This document shows, piece by piece, positions 7,103 through 15,723 of a stretch of 64,000 nucleotides of DNA. Origin of the DNA: Streptomyces fodineus. GTDB lineage: Bacteria > Actinomycetota > Actinomycetes > Streptomycetales > Streptomycetaceae. The translations under genes were made by a program, and so were the position numbers. The notes under the pieces are model-generated. The model was not told the DNA's origin. It searched no databases and saw only the letters and a list, made by a program, of their open reading frames with translations. The DNA lies in contig NZ_CP017248.1 of the NCBI RefSeq assembly GCF_001735805.1, positions 5,208,001-5,272,000 of the forward strand. The letters run 5' to 3'. Each line of letters begins with the position of its first letter. The stretch's first letter is position 1.

Positions 7103-7464
7103 GATGACCTCCTCGGGTGCCGGTAACGATGTTTGTGCCAGAGCTTGCCCGCGACTGGGCTGTCGAGCCAGGAACTTGCCCAAACTTGCCAGGAACCGAG
7201 CGCCGTAGCGTCGTCAGGCAGGCGGCCGTCCGCACGGGACGGTGGTCGTCGCGGCTTCTGGTAGCCCTGGCCTTGTCGATGCCCACGTGCGTAAGGCCGT
7301 CGCCAAGGCCACGGTGGTCAGGTCTACGAGGTGATGAGGCGGGATCGGCAGGCGGGACCGGAGGCTCCGGTCCCGTAGCGATGCATCGGCTGGCCGCAGC
7401 CGCAAGGCCACGCGTAATCCAAGGACTCGTCCGCCCTCGTTGAGGAAACCACCGCCAAGCGGCA
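7103..7464. other. non-coding stretch with operator-like repeats
   Basis: No convincing gene on either strand. Positions 7171-7195 hold repeated gcaagtt units, seen on the minus strand as cctggcaagtttgggcaagttcc, and probably contain the promoter and operator of the 6872-7102 gene. The rest shows nothing recognisable. Confidence 0.5.
7171..7195 (-). promoter_or_regulatory. paired ggcaagtt operator motif
   Basis: Two direct ggcaagtt-type units about 10 bp apart on the minus strand, upstream of the 6872-7102 start. The outer unit with its cctggcaagtt context is the same as that at 5493-5504. A phase of about one helical turn is typical of cooperative binding. Confidence 0.45.
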
Positions 7465-7497
7465 CGGGCCTGGGCGGCCAAGAACCGCCCAGGCCCG
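7465..7497. terminator. hairpin terminator after the CxxCxGxG genes
   Basis: A perfect 13-bp stem (cgggcctgggcgg and ccgcccaggcccg) with loop ccaagaa, 27 nt beyond the stop at 7524. Confidence 0.7.
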
Positions 7498-7523
7498 CGA
7501 GACGGCGCCCAGTTCGTGAGCTG

Positions 7524-7685
7524 CTACCAGCCGCTGGTGTAGCCGGAGCCGTTACAGCCGCTGCACCTGCCGTCTCCGCCGCAGGTGTCGCACTTCTTGG
7601 GCTGCAGGAAGCCGTCCACCTTGCCGGTGCCCTTACATCTGCGGCATTCGCCCTTCCTGTCCGGGCATGCCTTGCAACGAGCCAT
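7524..7685 (-). CDS. mini protein of DnaJ-type CxxCxGxG zinc motifs (copy 1)
   Basis: 53 residues with eight cysteines in four CxxC pairs (Cys4/7, 14/17, 32/35, 41/44). Three read as the DnaJ cysteine-rich repeat: CRRCKGTG, CDTCGGDG and CSGCNGSG. The first pair (CKACPDRK) is degenerate. No J domain or substrate domain is attached. Such repeats bind two zinc ions in DnaJ. The ATG at 7685 has AAGGGA about 6 nt upstream. A paralogue lies 76 bp upstream on the same strand and a terminator follows. A stand-alone zinc protein of this size could be a redox sensor, a chaperone cofactor or a peptide-type effector. Confidence 0.7.
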   Translation of the reverse strand: MARCKACPDRKGECRRCKGTGKVDGFLQPKKCDTCGGDGRCSGCNGSGYTSGW

Positions 7686-7761
7686 GAGAGATCCCTTCAA
7701 TCATCAGGTGATTCGCCCCGCAGGACGAAGTGATCTTGGATGGAGTTCTGGTCGCACCTCG

Positions 7762-7920
7762 TCACCCGCTGGGCGTTGATCCTTTGCCGCCGCATGCCCG
7801 GCACAGGCCGTTCCCGCCGCAGGTGTCGCACTTCCGCGGACTGGAGCCGCCTCTGTGCTCTCCGGTGCCCTGGCAGTCACGGCACTCGCCGTCGCCGTCG
7901 CAGGATGCGCATCGCAGCAT
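7762..7920 (-). CDS. mini protein of DnaJ-type CxxCxGxG zinc motifs (copy 2)
   Basis: 52 residues with all four repeats intact: CASCDGDG, CRDCQGTG, CDTCGGNG and CRACGGKG (Cys4/7, 13/16, 31/34, 40/43). It aligns along its length with the gene at 7524-7685, including a KCDTCGG core, so the two arose by duplication and have since diverged. It starts at the ATG at 7920, only 44 nt after the stop of the secreted protein gene at 7965-8531, so the three genes may form one transcript. The ribosome site is weak. Confidence 0.65.
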   Translation of the reverse strand: MLRCASCDGDGECRDCQGTGEHRGGSSPRKCDTCGGNGLCRACGGKGSTPSG

Positions 7921-7964
7921 GAGCACCGTCCGTTCTCGGGCGCTCTGAGATGCATCGGTCGGTG

Positions 7965-8531
7965 TCAGCGGACCGGGTGGATCCGCTCCCAGTGATCAGT
8001 GTTCAGTACGGCTGCGAAGTAGTAGTTCGGAGCGGTGTAGTCGCCGGGGACGAGGCGCCTGTCGTTCGCGAGCACGCGACTGTACGCCTTGATGATGGAC
8101 AGGGACTTCGTGAGGCAGTTGTTCGTGAAGAGGTTGTAGCCCGGCTTGGTGCGGACGTAGGCGCGCAGTGCCGCGGTGACGTCACCGTCGCGGGTGGTGA
8201 CACAGCGGTAGCGGTTGTAGGTGAGAACGTGACCGTGGAAGGGGTGCCGCTTGAAGGTGCTGTACACCTGTGCCCAGGTGCCGCCGGCGTACCACGTCTG
8301 CCCGGGGTCCTCCGTCGCCCCGAAGAAGTAGTGGTCCTTCTGGCCGCGGACCTTGATGGCCCACCCAACGTGGCCCAGGGTCCCAACCGCCTTCGTTCGG
8401 TTGAACATGCAGACGCGTCCGTACTCGGGGGTGGACGCGTGAGCGGGCTCCGCGGCCAGTCCGGTGGTAGAGGCCAGGGCTACGCCGGCGAGCGCGATGG
8501 CTCGCATCAGTCGGGTTGCGGTGCTGCGCAT
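7965..8531 (-). CDS. secreted protein, possible permuted papain-fold enzyme
   Basis: 188 residues. An N-terminal signal peptide (basic MRSTATRLMR, a hydrophobic core to about residue 28, cleavage near AHA-S at 32) is followed by a globular domain. GHVGWAI with His54 precedes TNNCLTKSL with Cys139. A His-before-Cys order with an NC motif at a helix start is that of permuted papain-fold proteins (LRAT/NlpC-like), so a hydrolase or acyltransferase is possible. Start ATG 8531 has GAAAGGAAG upstream. It is divergent from the HTH/membrane protein gene at 8812. The family assignment is tentative; secretion is well supported. Confidence 0.6.
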   Translation of the reverse strand: MRSTATRLMRAIALAGVALASTTGLAAEPAHASTPEYGRVCMFNRTKAVGTLGHVGWAIKVRGQKDHYFFGATEDPGQTWYAGGTWAQVYSTFKRHPFHGHVLTYNRYRCVTTRDGDVTAALRAYVRTKPGYNLFTNNCLTKSLSIIKAYSRVLANDRRLVPGDYTAPNYYFAAVLNTDHWERIHPVR

Positions 8532-8811
8532 GGGGCTTCCTTTCGGCAAGTGGGTGGTCTGGTCCTGGTGTGCTGCTCCGCTACGCTCTGCCGGGCATGG
8601 CAAAGCCAAGCAGTCGTGCAGGGCGGGGAGTTGGCGGCCTCGGTGGGTCGCGGAATCCATGGTGGGCAATCGGCCAGGCGTGACTCCAGCGATTCCGCCG
8701 GCGACTTCTCCCAACCGCGTCCCAGCCTTGTCCCATGCTTTGGCAGGTGCCGTGAGCTGCGGAAACACCACCACTGGGATGAGAAATGGGACGGCGTTGG
8801 GAGAGGAAGAC
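8532..8811. promoter_or_regulatory. divergent promoter region
   Basis: 280 bp between two genes transcribed away from each other. No gene is visible. Promoters for both must lie here, but I cannot place them with confidence. Confidence 0.4.
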
Positions 8812-10314
8812 GTGGGCCACGAGCAGGACGTGAGCGGCAGGCAGAGTGTGTCGGCTCCGAGAGACCTGCTCGTGGAAGCGTTGAGTGCGCGGATGCGGGA
8901 ATCCCTGCTGGCGTACGACCGTGTCGAAGCGAAGCTCAGGGACGCCCTTGGGCCGGGCGCGCGTGGGGTGAGCAAGTCTTCGCTGAGTCGCTACCTGGAC
9001 CCAGTTCGCACCGAGCTGCCCCAGCCGAGCGTCCTGGCTGCGTTGGCCGACATCTTCGGCGTCGGTGAGGATGAGCTCGCGCAATGGCAGGAGTGGCGGC
9101 GCTTGGCGAGAGTGTCCCAGAAGCAGGGATCGGGGCCGCGAAGGCCGGAGACGCCATCGCGGGCACCCGCCGACACCGTTGCCCCCGCCGGTGATGGTGC
9201 GGGAAGCGCGGGCGATGTGACCTCTGACCAGCCGTCAGCCGCTGCATCGGGCGGCAGCCGCGAGCCGTTCCCGGTCCGGGTGCCGCAGCAGCCAGGCGGC
9301 GAGACAGCCGTAAGGCCGGACAAGCCCTCGTCACGGAGATGGTGGGTTGCGGCTGTCGGCGTGATGGCTCTTGTCCTGCTCGCGGTCGCAGGGATGGTGG
9401 GGACAGGGATGTTCGGGCCCGCCCGGGCACCGGCAAGGATCGAGGGCGGCGCGGCGGGAAGCGACGCGGCGGGAGGATGCCGGGGGGTGGTCACTCTCGC
9501 GCACGCCCCGCTGCGTGCAAACCCTTGCGTCCGCGTGGTCAATGGCCAGCTGGAACTCGCCAGCAGCGTCGTCGCCCTGCAGTCCGGCACGTACACCGTC
9601 TTCGTATGGCTCACCGACGGCAACACCTACCGACCCGATGTACCTCCCCACCGGTGCACCGTAACCTTGCAGGCTGGCCAAGCCGCGACTTGCTCCGTAC
9701 GCACCACACCCGATCGCCCCGGAACGTCCTGGCAGGCAGCCACGGCAGCCAGGGCGGGGCAGGCTGACGTTCCCGATGGGTGGCAGGAATTCCCCGACGT
9801 GACCGGAACGCAGAGTGGCCACCCCGTCACCTGGCCGCTGCCCAGCCTTCAGCCCTCAGCTGTCCCCACCACAGCACCGCTCATTCAAGGAGCCGACGTC
9901 GAGAAGGGGACGCTGGGCGAGGACAGCCGATGCGGACCGCCAGTCCAGGGCCCCGCCGGTGTCGTGTGGCGGGTGTGCGCGCGTGTCCAAGCTGCCCAGG
10001 TCTCCTTCGCACTCAAGATCACCAATGTGAGTAGTGCGGCATCAACCCTCAAGATCCGGCTTCAGTACGTCCAGGCGGGAACCTTCCGGTCCTGCCCGGG
10101 CTGGCCGGGCACCGAAGTGATGACAGTGGCGGGGGGTCAGACCCGGATCACCGACACGAAGCGGTGTTCCGTCGCCCGCGCCATCGGCGTGCCCTACGCG
10201 TACCAGGGCGTCGGCTGGGTGCTGCCCGCGGACACGAGCAGCGGGACGTACCGTCTGTCGCCGACAGCACATATCTATCCGGATCACGTGATCTGGCAAC
10301 CGGATGCGTTGTGA
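8812..10314 (+). CDS. HTH protein with one membrane span and an extracellular sensor-like domain
   Basis: 500 residues from the GTG at 8812, which has GGAGAGGA 6 nt upstream. Residues about 14-100 are a helix-turn-helix-like region (VSKSSLSRYLDP and VLAALADIFGVGEDEL). A low-complexity Pro/Ala/Ser linker follows, then one transmembrane helix at about 178-200 preceded by RRWW. The C-terminal 300 residues are outside and contain several cysteines (CRGVV, RCTVTL, CSVRTT, RCGPP, CSVAR) suitable for disulfides. The layout, cytoplasmic DNA-binding end and extracytoplasmic beta domain, resembles a one-component membrane regulator. The neighbouring secreted protein or wall components could be its targets or signal. 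Confidence 0.7.
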   Translation: MGHEQDVSGRQSVSAPRDLLVEALSARMRESLLAYDRVEAKLRDALGPGARGVSKSSLSRYLDPVRTELPQPSVLAALADIFGVGEDELAQWQEWRRLARVSQKQGSGPRRPETPSRAPADTVAPAGDGAGSAGDVTSDQPSAAASGGSREPFPVRVPQQPGGETAVRPDKPSSRRWWVAAVGVMALVLLAVAGMVGTGMFGPARAPARIEGGAAGSDAAGGCRGVVTLAHAPLRANPCVRVVNGQLELASSVVALQSGTYTVFVWLTDGNTYRPDVPPHRCTVTLQAGQAATCSVRTTPDRPGTSWQAATAARAGQADVPDGWQEFPDVTGTQSGHPVTWPLPSLQPSAVPTTAPLIQGADVEKGTLGEDSRCGPPVQGPAGVVWRVCARVQAAQVSFALKITNVSSAASTLKIRLQYVQAGTFRSCPGWPGTEVMTVAGGQTRITDTKRCSVARAIGVPYAYQGVGWVLPADTSSGTYRLSPTAHIYPDHVIWQPDAL

Positions 10315-10513
10315 TCCAAGCTGTGAGCAGCGGGTCCCCGCTATCTCTGCGCCATGTCGACGAAGCGGGAGTAGTGGCCTGCAAGGGGAGGTGATGGTGA
10401 CAGTGGGACCGTGCTGGTGCTTGGAAACGATCAGTTCAGCCTCGCCGGCGCGGGGCGAGTCCTTCTCGTAGGTGTCCTCGCGGTGGAGCAGGATGACCGC
10501 CCGATTCGGCCGG
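10315..10513. other. non-coding stretch
   Basis: No gene is supported on either strand. It separates the end of the sensor gene from the relaxase remnant. Similarity to the flank of the intact relaxase begins near 10510. Confidence 0.4.
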
Positions 10514-10747
10514 TCAGCGCCGACGGACGGAGTCGTTCGTTGCGCTCGTGGCCGAGTGCGTGGCGGGCCCCGAGGACGGGGTGCGCCGGTTACCTCGGAC
10601 GGGTCCGTCGCGGAGGCTTTCAGGTACGGCGGGCAGGTGGGCGCTACGCCGCAGCTGCCACACGAGGACGTCGCTGATGGAGGCGGCGGTGTTGAGCTCG
10701 CGCCGTCGGGTGGCGTCGTCATGGGGGCTGCTGTTGGTGGTGTGCAC
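10510..10747 (-). pseudogene. remnant of a relaxase 3' end
   Basis: On the minus strand the segment encodes ELNTAASISDVLVWQLRRSA followed by HLPAVPESL. The C-terminus of the intact relaxase at 16988-18706 reads ELDTASSISDVLVWRLRRSA followed by HLPAAPDSP. Only about 60 residues are related and the rest of the gene is missing. The DNA beyond the coding match (ggtcagcgccgacgg) is also shared with the flank of the intact gene near 16968. This marks a duplicated or recombined end, perhaps the scar of an earlier element. Confidence 0.7.
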
Positions 10748-10899
10748 GGTGGTGATCGCCCACTTCCGGTCAATGTCGGGACTCTTCTGGGGCGAGGGAA
10801 CGAGTCTTTGGGCTGGTACGGCCAGTCCGCCGTTGCAACGCTGGGTCCGTCGGATCCTCGGCTCCGTTCAGCTTCAGCGTCGCCCGCGCGACCGGGACG

Positions 10900-13800
10900 C
10901 TAGCGGCAGGCCCGTACGTATGTAACGCTGACGAGTTGGGCCCATTCGTTCGGTGTCAGCCGGGTCGCGAGGGCGCAAGCTCGGCGTAGGTCGGCTTCGG
11001 GGTCGAGGTTCCAGAAGCGGAAGGTGCCGTCCCAGCTGCCGCTGGCCAGTGTCTTTCCGTCTGGTGTGTAGGCCAGGCCGCCGAAGGATTGGGCATGGCC
11101 GGTGAGGATGACGGGCTGGCCGCCACCGGGGATCCTCCACAGCCGGATCGTCTGGTCGTCCGCAGCGCTGGCCAGTTGGGTGCCGTCGGGGCTGAAAGCC
11201 AGGACGCGCGGGATGCCGGTGTGGCCGACGAGCGTGGTCAGGGGGCGCACGCGCACTGTGCCGGGTGCGTTGGGTACCGCCCCGGTGCCTAGTCGCCAGA
11301 CGTGGATGGTGCGGTCCGTGAAGGCCGCGGCGAGGAGTTTGGCGGTGCCGTCGAAGGCAAGGGCCCAGACCTCCTGAGCCGGCAGGGAGCCTAGCGGGTG
11401 TCCGTCGAGGTCCCATAGGCAGACTGCCGCGGCGGTGGCCGAATAGGTGGCGATGACGCCGTTGGGGCTCACGGCCACCGGCCGTCCGCCGCCCGAGTGG
11501 GCCGGGAGCTGGACGCGCTGTTTCCCCGTCGACACGTCCCAGACGCGTGCGACGTCGTCGTCGCCGATCGTGACAGCGAGGCTGGAGCCGGTGTCGAAGG
11601 CCACCGCTCGGGCCCAACGCGTCGTGGGCATGTGGAGCGTGGTGCGATGGTGTCGGGCGATGTCGTACAGGAACGCGTTGTGGCAGTCGCCGGTGATCCC
11701 CAGGGTGTTGCCGTCCGGGGCGAAGGCGAGTCTCCACACAGGGCACGCATCCGGGAGGTGGAAGGAGTCGAGGCGCTTGCCGGTGGTGCGGCGCCAGATC
11801 TGCACGTGGGCGTCGGAGTCCCCCGTGGCGAGGAGTCGGCCGTCGGGGCTCATCGCCGCACCCCGCAGGGAGGCGATGGGGCGGGTCATGAGCATGCGGT
11901 CGGAGATGTCCCACAGGACGGCGCTGCCGTCGCTGCTGACGCTCGCCAGTTGCCTGCCGTCCGCTGTGAAGGCCACGCCGTTGACGTGGCCGGTGTGTCC
12001 GGTGAGCCGGTCCACCGGTGAGCCGGACTTGGCGTTCCACAGGCCGACGGTCTGGTCGTAGCTGGCGGTGGCGAGCATGCTGCCGTCGGGACTGAACTTG
12101 ACGTCGAACACCGCGTCGGAGTGGGCAATCGGCTTGCGCAGGGGCCGTACGGTTCCCGAGGCGACGTCCCACAGGCCGACGGTGAAGTCATCGCTGGACG
12201 TGGCCAGCGTGCGGCCGTCCGGGCTGAACGCCACGTGAATGACCGCGGCATGGTGGAGCCCGTCCAGAACATGCAGTTGCTCGCCGTCATCGCGTCGCCA
12301 GATGCGCGCGGTGCGGTCGCGGCCGGAGCCCGCGATCAGCTTTCCGTCCTGGCTGACGGCCACGCCCAGGGCTTCACCGGCCAGTCCGTGCAGGGTTGCG
12401 GCCTGGTTGCCGGTGGCGGGGTCCCAGAGGCGGACCGTCCCGTCTTGGCACGCTCCGGCGAGCACGGTGCCGTCGTCGCTGAGTACCAGGGAGTTGACGA
12501 CCACTGAGCTGGTGTCGATGCGGCGGACATGACGCGGGGCGGCCGGGTCGGTCAGATCCCATTCGTCGATCCCGCCTGTTGTGGAGGGGGCGGAGAACAG
12601 ACGGTGCCCGTGCGGTGTGAAGGCGAGGGGTCCGACGCCGTTCTGGTCGATGGCGGGCAGGTGCTGTCGGCTGCGGCGGTCGAACAGGTCGATGCCGCCG
12701 CGGGCATCGGGGTCGGCGACCGCGAGGAGTGGTCCCCGCGGATCCAGCGCGATGGCGGTCAGGCGGCCGTGGTGGGCCGTCAGCCTGCCTTCGAAGCGGG
12801 AGCCGGAGGTGGACAGCAGCGCGCTGAGCGCGTCCGGGTTGCGGTGGTCCTGCTTGTAGGCGGAGGCGGCCAGGAGCATGCCGAGATCGGGTCGGCCCGC
12901 CGCGACCGTGCCGGCCTGGTTGGCAAGCGCCGCTGCTGTGGCCGCCCGGGAGTTCCGCTTGGCCTCCAGGGACATTGAAGACGCGATACCGAAGGCGATC
13001 AGGGCGAGTGTCGCGAGGACGGCCAGGCCGGCCACCAGCCCGCGCAGCACGCGGATCCGGCGCCGCTCCGCGCACCGCGCGGCTTCCTCGGCACCCACCG
13101 AAGCGGCGAGGAACTCGGCACCGGTCCGGCTCAGGCCGAACCGCTCGCCGTCGACGTCGGCCCAAGTGCGGGCGAGCGCCAGCCGGGTGCCCCGGTAGAG
13201 CAGGGCCGGATCGCGGTCCTCAGCCGCCCAGGTTTCGGCGTCCTGTTCCAGTCGCTGGTGCGTGACCAGGCCGGAGCGGTCCTGTCTGATCCACTCGCGC
13301 AGCCGGGGCCACGCGCTCAGCAGGGCCTCGTGAGTGAGTTCGACGGTGTCGGTGGTCAAGGTGAGCAGCCGGGCGGCGGCGAAGCCGTCCAGGAGACGCT
13401 GCACCGAGGCGCTGTCGGGCAGCGCGGCGAGCAGTTCGGCTCGGGTGACCCGTCGTCGGGCGTCCTGGATGTCCGGGCCGACCCGGACCAGGCGGATCAG
13501 CACCTGGCGTGCGAGGTCGTGGTCGGCCGGGTCAATTGCGGCCCAGGCGCGTTCCGCGGCCTGGGCGACGGATCCGTGCAGGCCGCCGGTCAATCGGTAT
13601 CCCTCCAGGGTGAGCCGGCGGCCGGAGCGCTGCTGCCAGGTGGCCAGCAACACGTGCGAGAGCAGCGGCAGCGCGCTCGGCTCGTGTCCCACCCCGTCCT
13701 CACCGGCTCGGTCCGGCAGCCCGAGATCTCTCAGGAGCACCTCGAACAGGCCCTCTTCCAGCTGCAGCCCCGCCGCCTCGGCGGGCTTGCGGATGGCCCG

Positions 13801-14820
13801 GGTGAGTTGAGGGGACGTCATCTGCGGCAGGACGAGCTGGTGCCTGCGGACCGGGGCCAGGAGGTGCGGATGGTCCAGACAGTGCTGGTAGAAGTCGGCC
13901 CGTACGCCGAGGACGGCGATCACGAGCGGGCCTCCCCCGCCGGTGGTGGGGGAGGTGACGGCCCGCAGCGCGCCGAGGAAAAGGTCGCTCCGGTGCCGAT
14001 CGGTGACCAGGGTGAAGAGTTCTTCGAACTGATCGATGACCAGCATGAGTCTGTTTCCGTCCGGCAGGTGCCGGCGAAGCACGGCACCGAACGCGTCGGG
14101 TCCTTCTCCGGCCGCCGCCTGAAGCACCTCTAGGGGGCAGCTCAGCGTCCTGCAGAGCGCATGGACCAGCGCCGTGACGGGATCCGCGGTCGGGGTGAGC
14201 ACCGCCACCGGCCACTTCTCGGAGCCGGGCAACGCACCGCTCGCCAGTGCGGGCAGCAGGCCCGCCCTCAGCAGCGACGACTTCCCGGCACCCGACGCAC
14301 CGAACAGGATCAGCAGGCCGTCCCCGTCGAGGCAGCGGCTGAGTTCACCGATCAACAAGGCGGTGTCCTGCTCCCGACCGAAAAACCATCCCGCGTCCTC
14401 GGTCCGATAGGCGGCCAGTCCCCGGTACGGGCAGGGAACCTGAGGCGAGTCCTCCACCTCGCCAGCTCCATCGCCGCAGGCAGGAGAGTCGGTCGCCGCT
14501 CGCCACCGTGCACGCCAGTCCGCCAGGTCGTAGAGGCCCGGCACGGCGGGACGCGACCTCGCCCTGCGGGCTTCGCCGATCAGAACCACCAGCACGGCGG
14601 CCAGCGGCTCGAACCGCGCGGGCACGGCGCGCCCGCCGCGCCAGTCGCTGATCCTTTGGGCCGGCACCCGGATCGGACGGCCGTCGCCGCCGGCCCGCTG
14701 GGCACGGGCGACCGAAGCGGACACGCTCCGCAGGAGGGGATTGCCCGCCTCCCGGTAAAGCAGGTCGAAGCGCTCGGCGAAGGCGCGGCGCGGTGCGGGG
14801 ACCCCGGGCCCGTTGGTCAT
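10900..14820 (-). CDS. nSTAND-type NTPase with WD40 repeats
   Basis: 1306 residues. Residues 1-110 carry a helix-turn-helix-like segment (PAQRISDWRGGRAVPARFE). A STAND ATPase follows, with CPYRGLAAY and FFGRE before the Walker A LFGASGAGKSS (about 172-182), and a Walker B LMLVIDQFEEL. A helical sensor region ends in ELTHEALLSAWPRL. One membrane helix lies near residues 605-630 (a VLRGLVAGLAVLATLAL stretch). The C-terminal half is a WD40 array of roughly 14 blades with the FSPDGxxLAxxxxDxTVxLWD pattern. STAND proteins sense a ligand through the repeats and oligomerize; several are anti-phage systems. The start ATG at 14820 is behind GGGGGC. It stands alone, divergent from the secreted genes at 15105. 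Defence is a plausible role but not shown. Confidence 0.85.
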   Translation of the reverse strand: MTNGPGVPAPRRAFAERFDLLYREAGNPLLRSVSASVARAQRAGGDGRPIRVPAQRISDWRGGRAVPARFEPLAAVLVVLIGEARRARSRPAVPGLYDLADWRARWRAATDSPACGDGAGEVEDSPQVPCPYRGLAAYRTEDAGWFFGREQDTALLIGELSRCLDGDGLLILFGASGAGKSSLLRAGLLPALASGALPGSEKWPVAVLTPTADPVTALVHALCRTLSCPLEVLQAAAGEGPDAFGAVLRRHLPDGNRLMLVIDQFEELFTLVTDRHRSDLFLGALRAVTSPTTGGGGPLVIAVLGVRADFYQHCLDHPHLLAPVRRHQLVLPQMTSPQLTRAIRKPAEAAGLQLEEGLFEVLLRDLGLPDRAGEDGVGHEPSALPLLSHVLLATWQQRSGRRLTLEGYRLTGGLHGSVAQAAERAWAAIDPADHDLARQVLIRLVRVGPDIQDARRRVTRAELLAALPDSASVQRLLDGFAAARLLTLTTDTVELTHEALLSAWPRLREWIRQDRSGLVTHQRLEQDAETWAAEDRDPALLYRGTRLALARTWADVDGERFGLSRTGAEFLAASVGAEEAARCAERRRIRVLRGLVAGLAVLATLALIAFGIASSMSLEAKRNSRAATAAALANQAGTVAAGRPDLGMLLAASAYKQDHRNPDALSALLSTSGSRFEGRLTAHHGRLTAIALDPRGPLLAVADPDARGGIDLFDRRSRQHLPAIDQNGVGPLAFTPHGHRLFSAPSTTGGIDEWDLTDPAAPRHVRRIDTSSVVVNSLVLSDDGTVLAGACQDGTVRLWDPATGNQAATLHGLAGEALGVAVSQDGKLIAGSGRDRTARIWRRDDGEQLHVLDGLHHAAVIHVAFSPDGRTLATSSDDFTVGLWDVASGTVRPLRKPIAHSDAVFDVKFSPDGSMLATASYDQTVGLWNAKSGSPVDRLTGHTGHVNGVAFTADGRQLASVSSDGSAVLWDISDRMLMTRPIASLRGAAMSPDGRLLATGDSDAHVQIWRRTTGKRLDSFHLPDACPVWRLAFAPDGNTLGITGDCHNAFLYDIARHHRTTLHMPTTRWARAVAFDTGSSLAVTIGDDDVARVWDVSTGKQRVQLPAHSGGGRPVAVSPNGVIATYSATAAAVCLWDLDGHPLGSLPAQEVWALAFDGTAKLLAAAFTDRTIHVWRLGTGAVPNAPGTVRVRPLTTLVGHTGIPRVLAFSPDGTQLASAADDQTIRLWRIPGGGQPVILTGHAQSFGGLAYTPDGKTLASGSWDGTFRFWNLDPEADLRRACALATRLTPNEWAQLVSVTYVRACR

Positions 14821-15104
14821 GCCCCCAGTCTCCGAGCCCGACGTGCGACCCACCGACCGTCCTGTCTGCATCGGCCCGAGCCTCGTACCCCGTGACCTGT
14901 GCAGAGGCGCGGCGGACCACTGCCGCGAGATCACCCGAAAGGGATCACGCTCCGGACCGGAGCCGGAACGGAAAGCCGCCCCACCCCACATGACCTGCGG
15001 TTTCCCAGAAGTGCCGGGCTCTGCGGCTAGGTCGGCGGCGGTCGGCGGCGCCAGCGTGGGGCCCGGCCGGATCCGCCGGCCGCACTTGACCGAGGAGAAA
15101 GCCC
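14821..15104. promoter_or_regulatory. divergent promoter region
   Basis: 284 bp between the nSTAND gene (minus) and the NlpC/P60 gene (plus). No gene is visible. GGAGAAAG just before 15105 is the ribosome site of the plus-strand gene. Confidence 0.4.
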
Positions 15105-15661
15105 GTGAACCGTTCCCACCGCTGGTTCGCCGCCGCGCTCGCGGCGACCGCCGCGTTCGGCTCGCTCACGCTGACCGGACCGGCGCACGCGACGGCACCG
15201 CACGCACGCACCACCAGCACGAGCGTGGCTCCGAGCATCACCCGGCACGACGAGATCGAACGGGCGAAGACCTGGCTGACCGCCGACAACGGCAAGCCGG
15301 TCCCCTACAGCCAGGAGCGCAACTGGACCGACGGCTACCGCCAGGACTGCTCCGGCTACGCCTCCATGGCGCTCGGCCTGCCCAAGCCGGGCCCCAACAC
15401 CATCGCCCTGAAGAACGACGGCTGGACGACCCCGATCCCCATGTCCGCGCTCAACCAGGGCGACCTGATCATCAAGGCCGACAGCGACTCCTCCAGGTTC
15501 CGCCACGTCGTGATCTTCGACCACTGGGCCGACGCCGACCACACCACGTACTGGGCCTACGAGCAGGCCGGCGGCGTCAGCACCCAGTACACGACCCACA
15601 ACTACGGCCTGACCGCGGGGGACGGCTACCACGCCGCCACCCCACGAACCTCGCCGACTGA
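15105..15661 (+). CDS. secreted NlpC/P60-type wall hydrolase, 3' end frameshifted
   Basis: A signal peptide (to about AHA at residue 29) precedes a small NlpC/P60-like domain: DCSGYASMALGLP with Cys82 and FRHVVIFDHW with His134. The family normally ends shortly after the AYE strand. Here the literal frame runs on to 16037 as arginine-rich, unstructured sequence across the next gene, while the frame reading RHPTNLAD stops at 15661. Restoring one C in the acgccgcc run near 15634 gives YHARHPTNLAD and a normal end, with a good AAGGAG spacing to the following gene. I therefore place the true end at 15661 and call a one-base deletion or sequencing error. The expected role is remodelling of cell-wall peptides outside the cell. 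Confidence 0.7.
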
Positions 15662-15723
15662 CCACGCCCAGGCAAACGCCGGCACAAGCACCCAACGCCC
15701 GTCCACCAAGGAGTTGATCAACC

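Noticed and set aside
10472..10903. A plus-strand gene of about 140 codons
   Set aside because: It lies opposite the relaxase remnant and the end of the nSTAND gene, and its translation resembles no protein.
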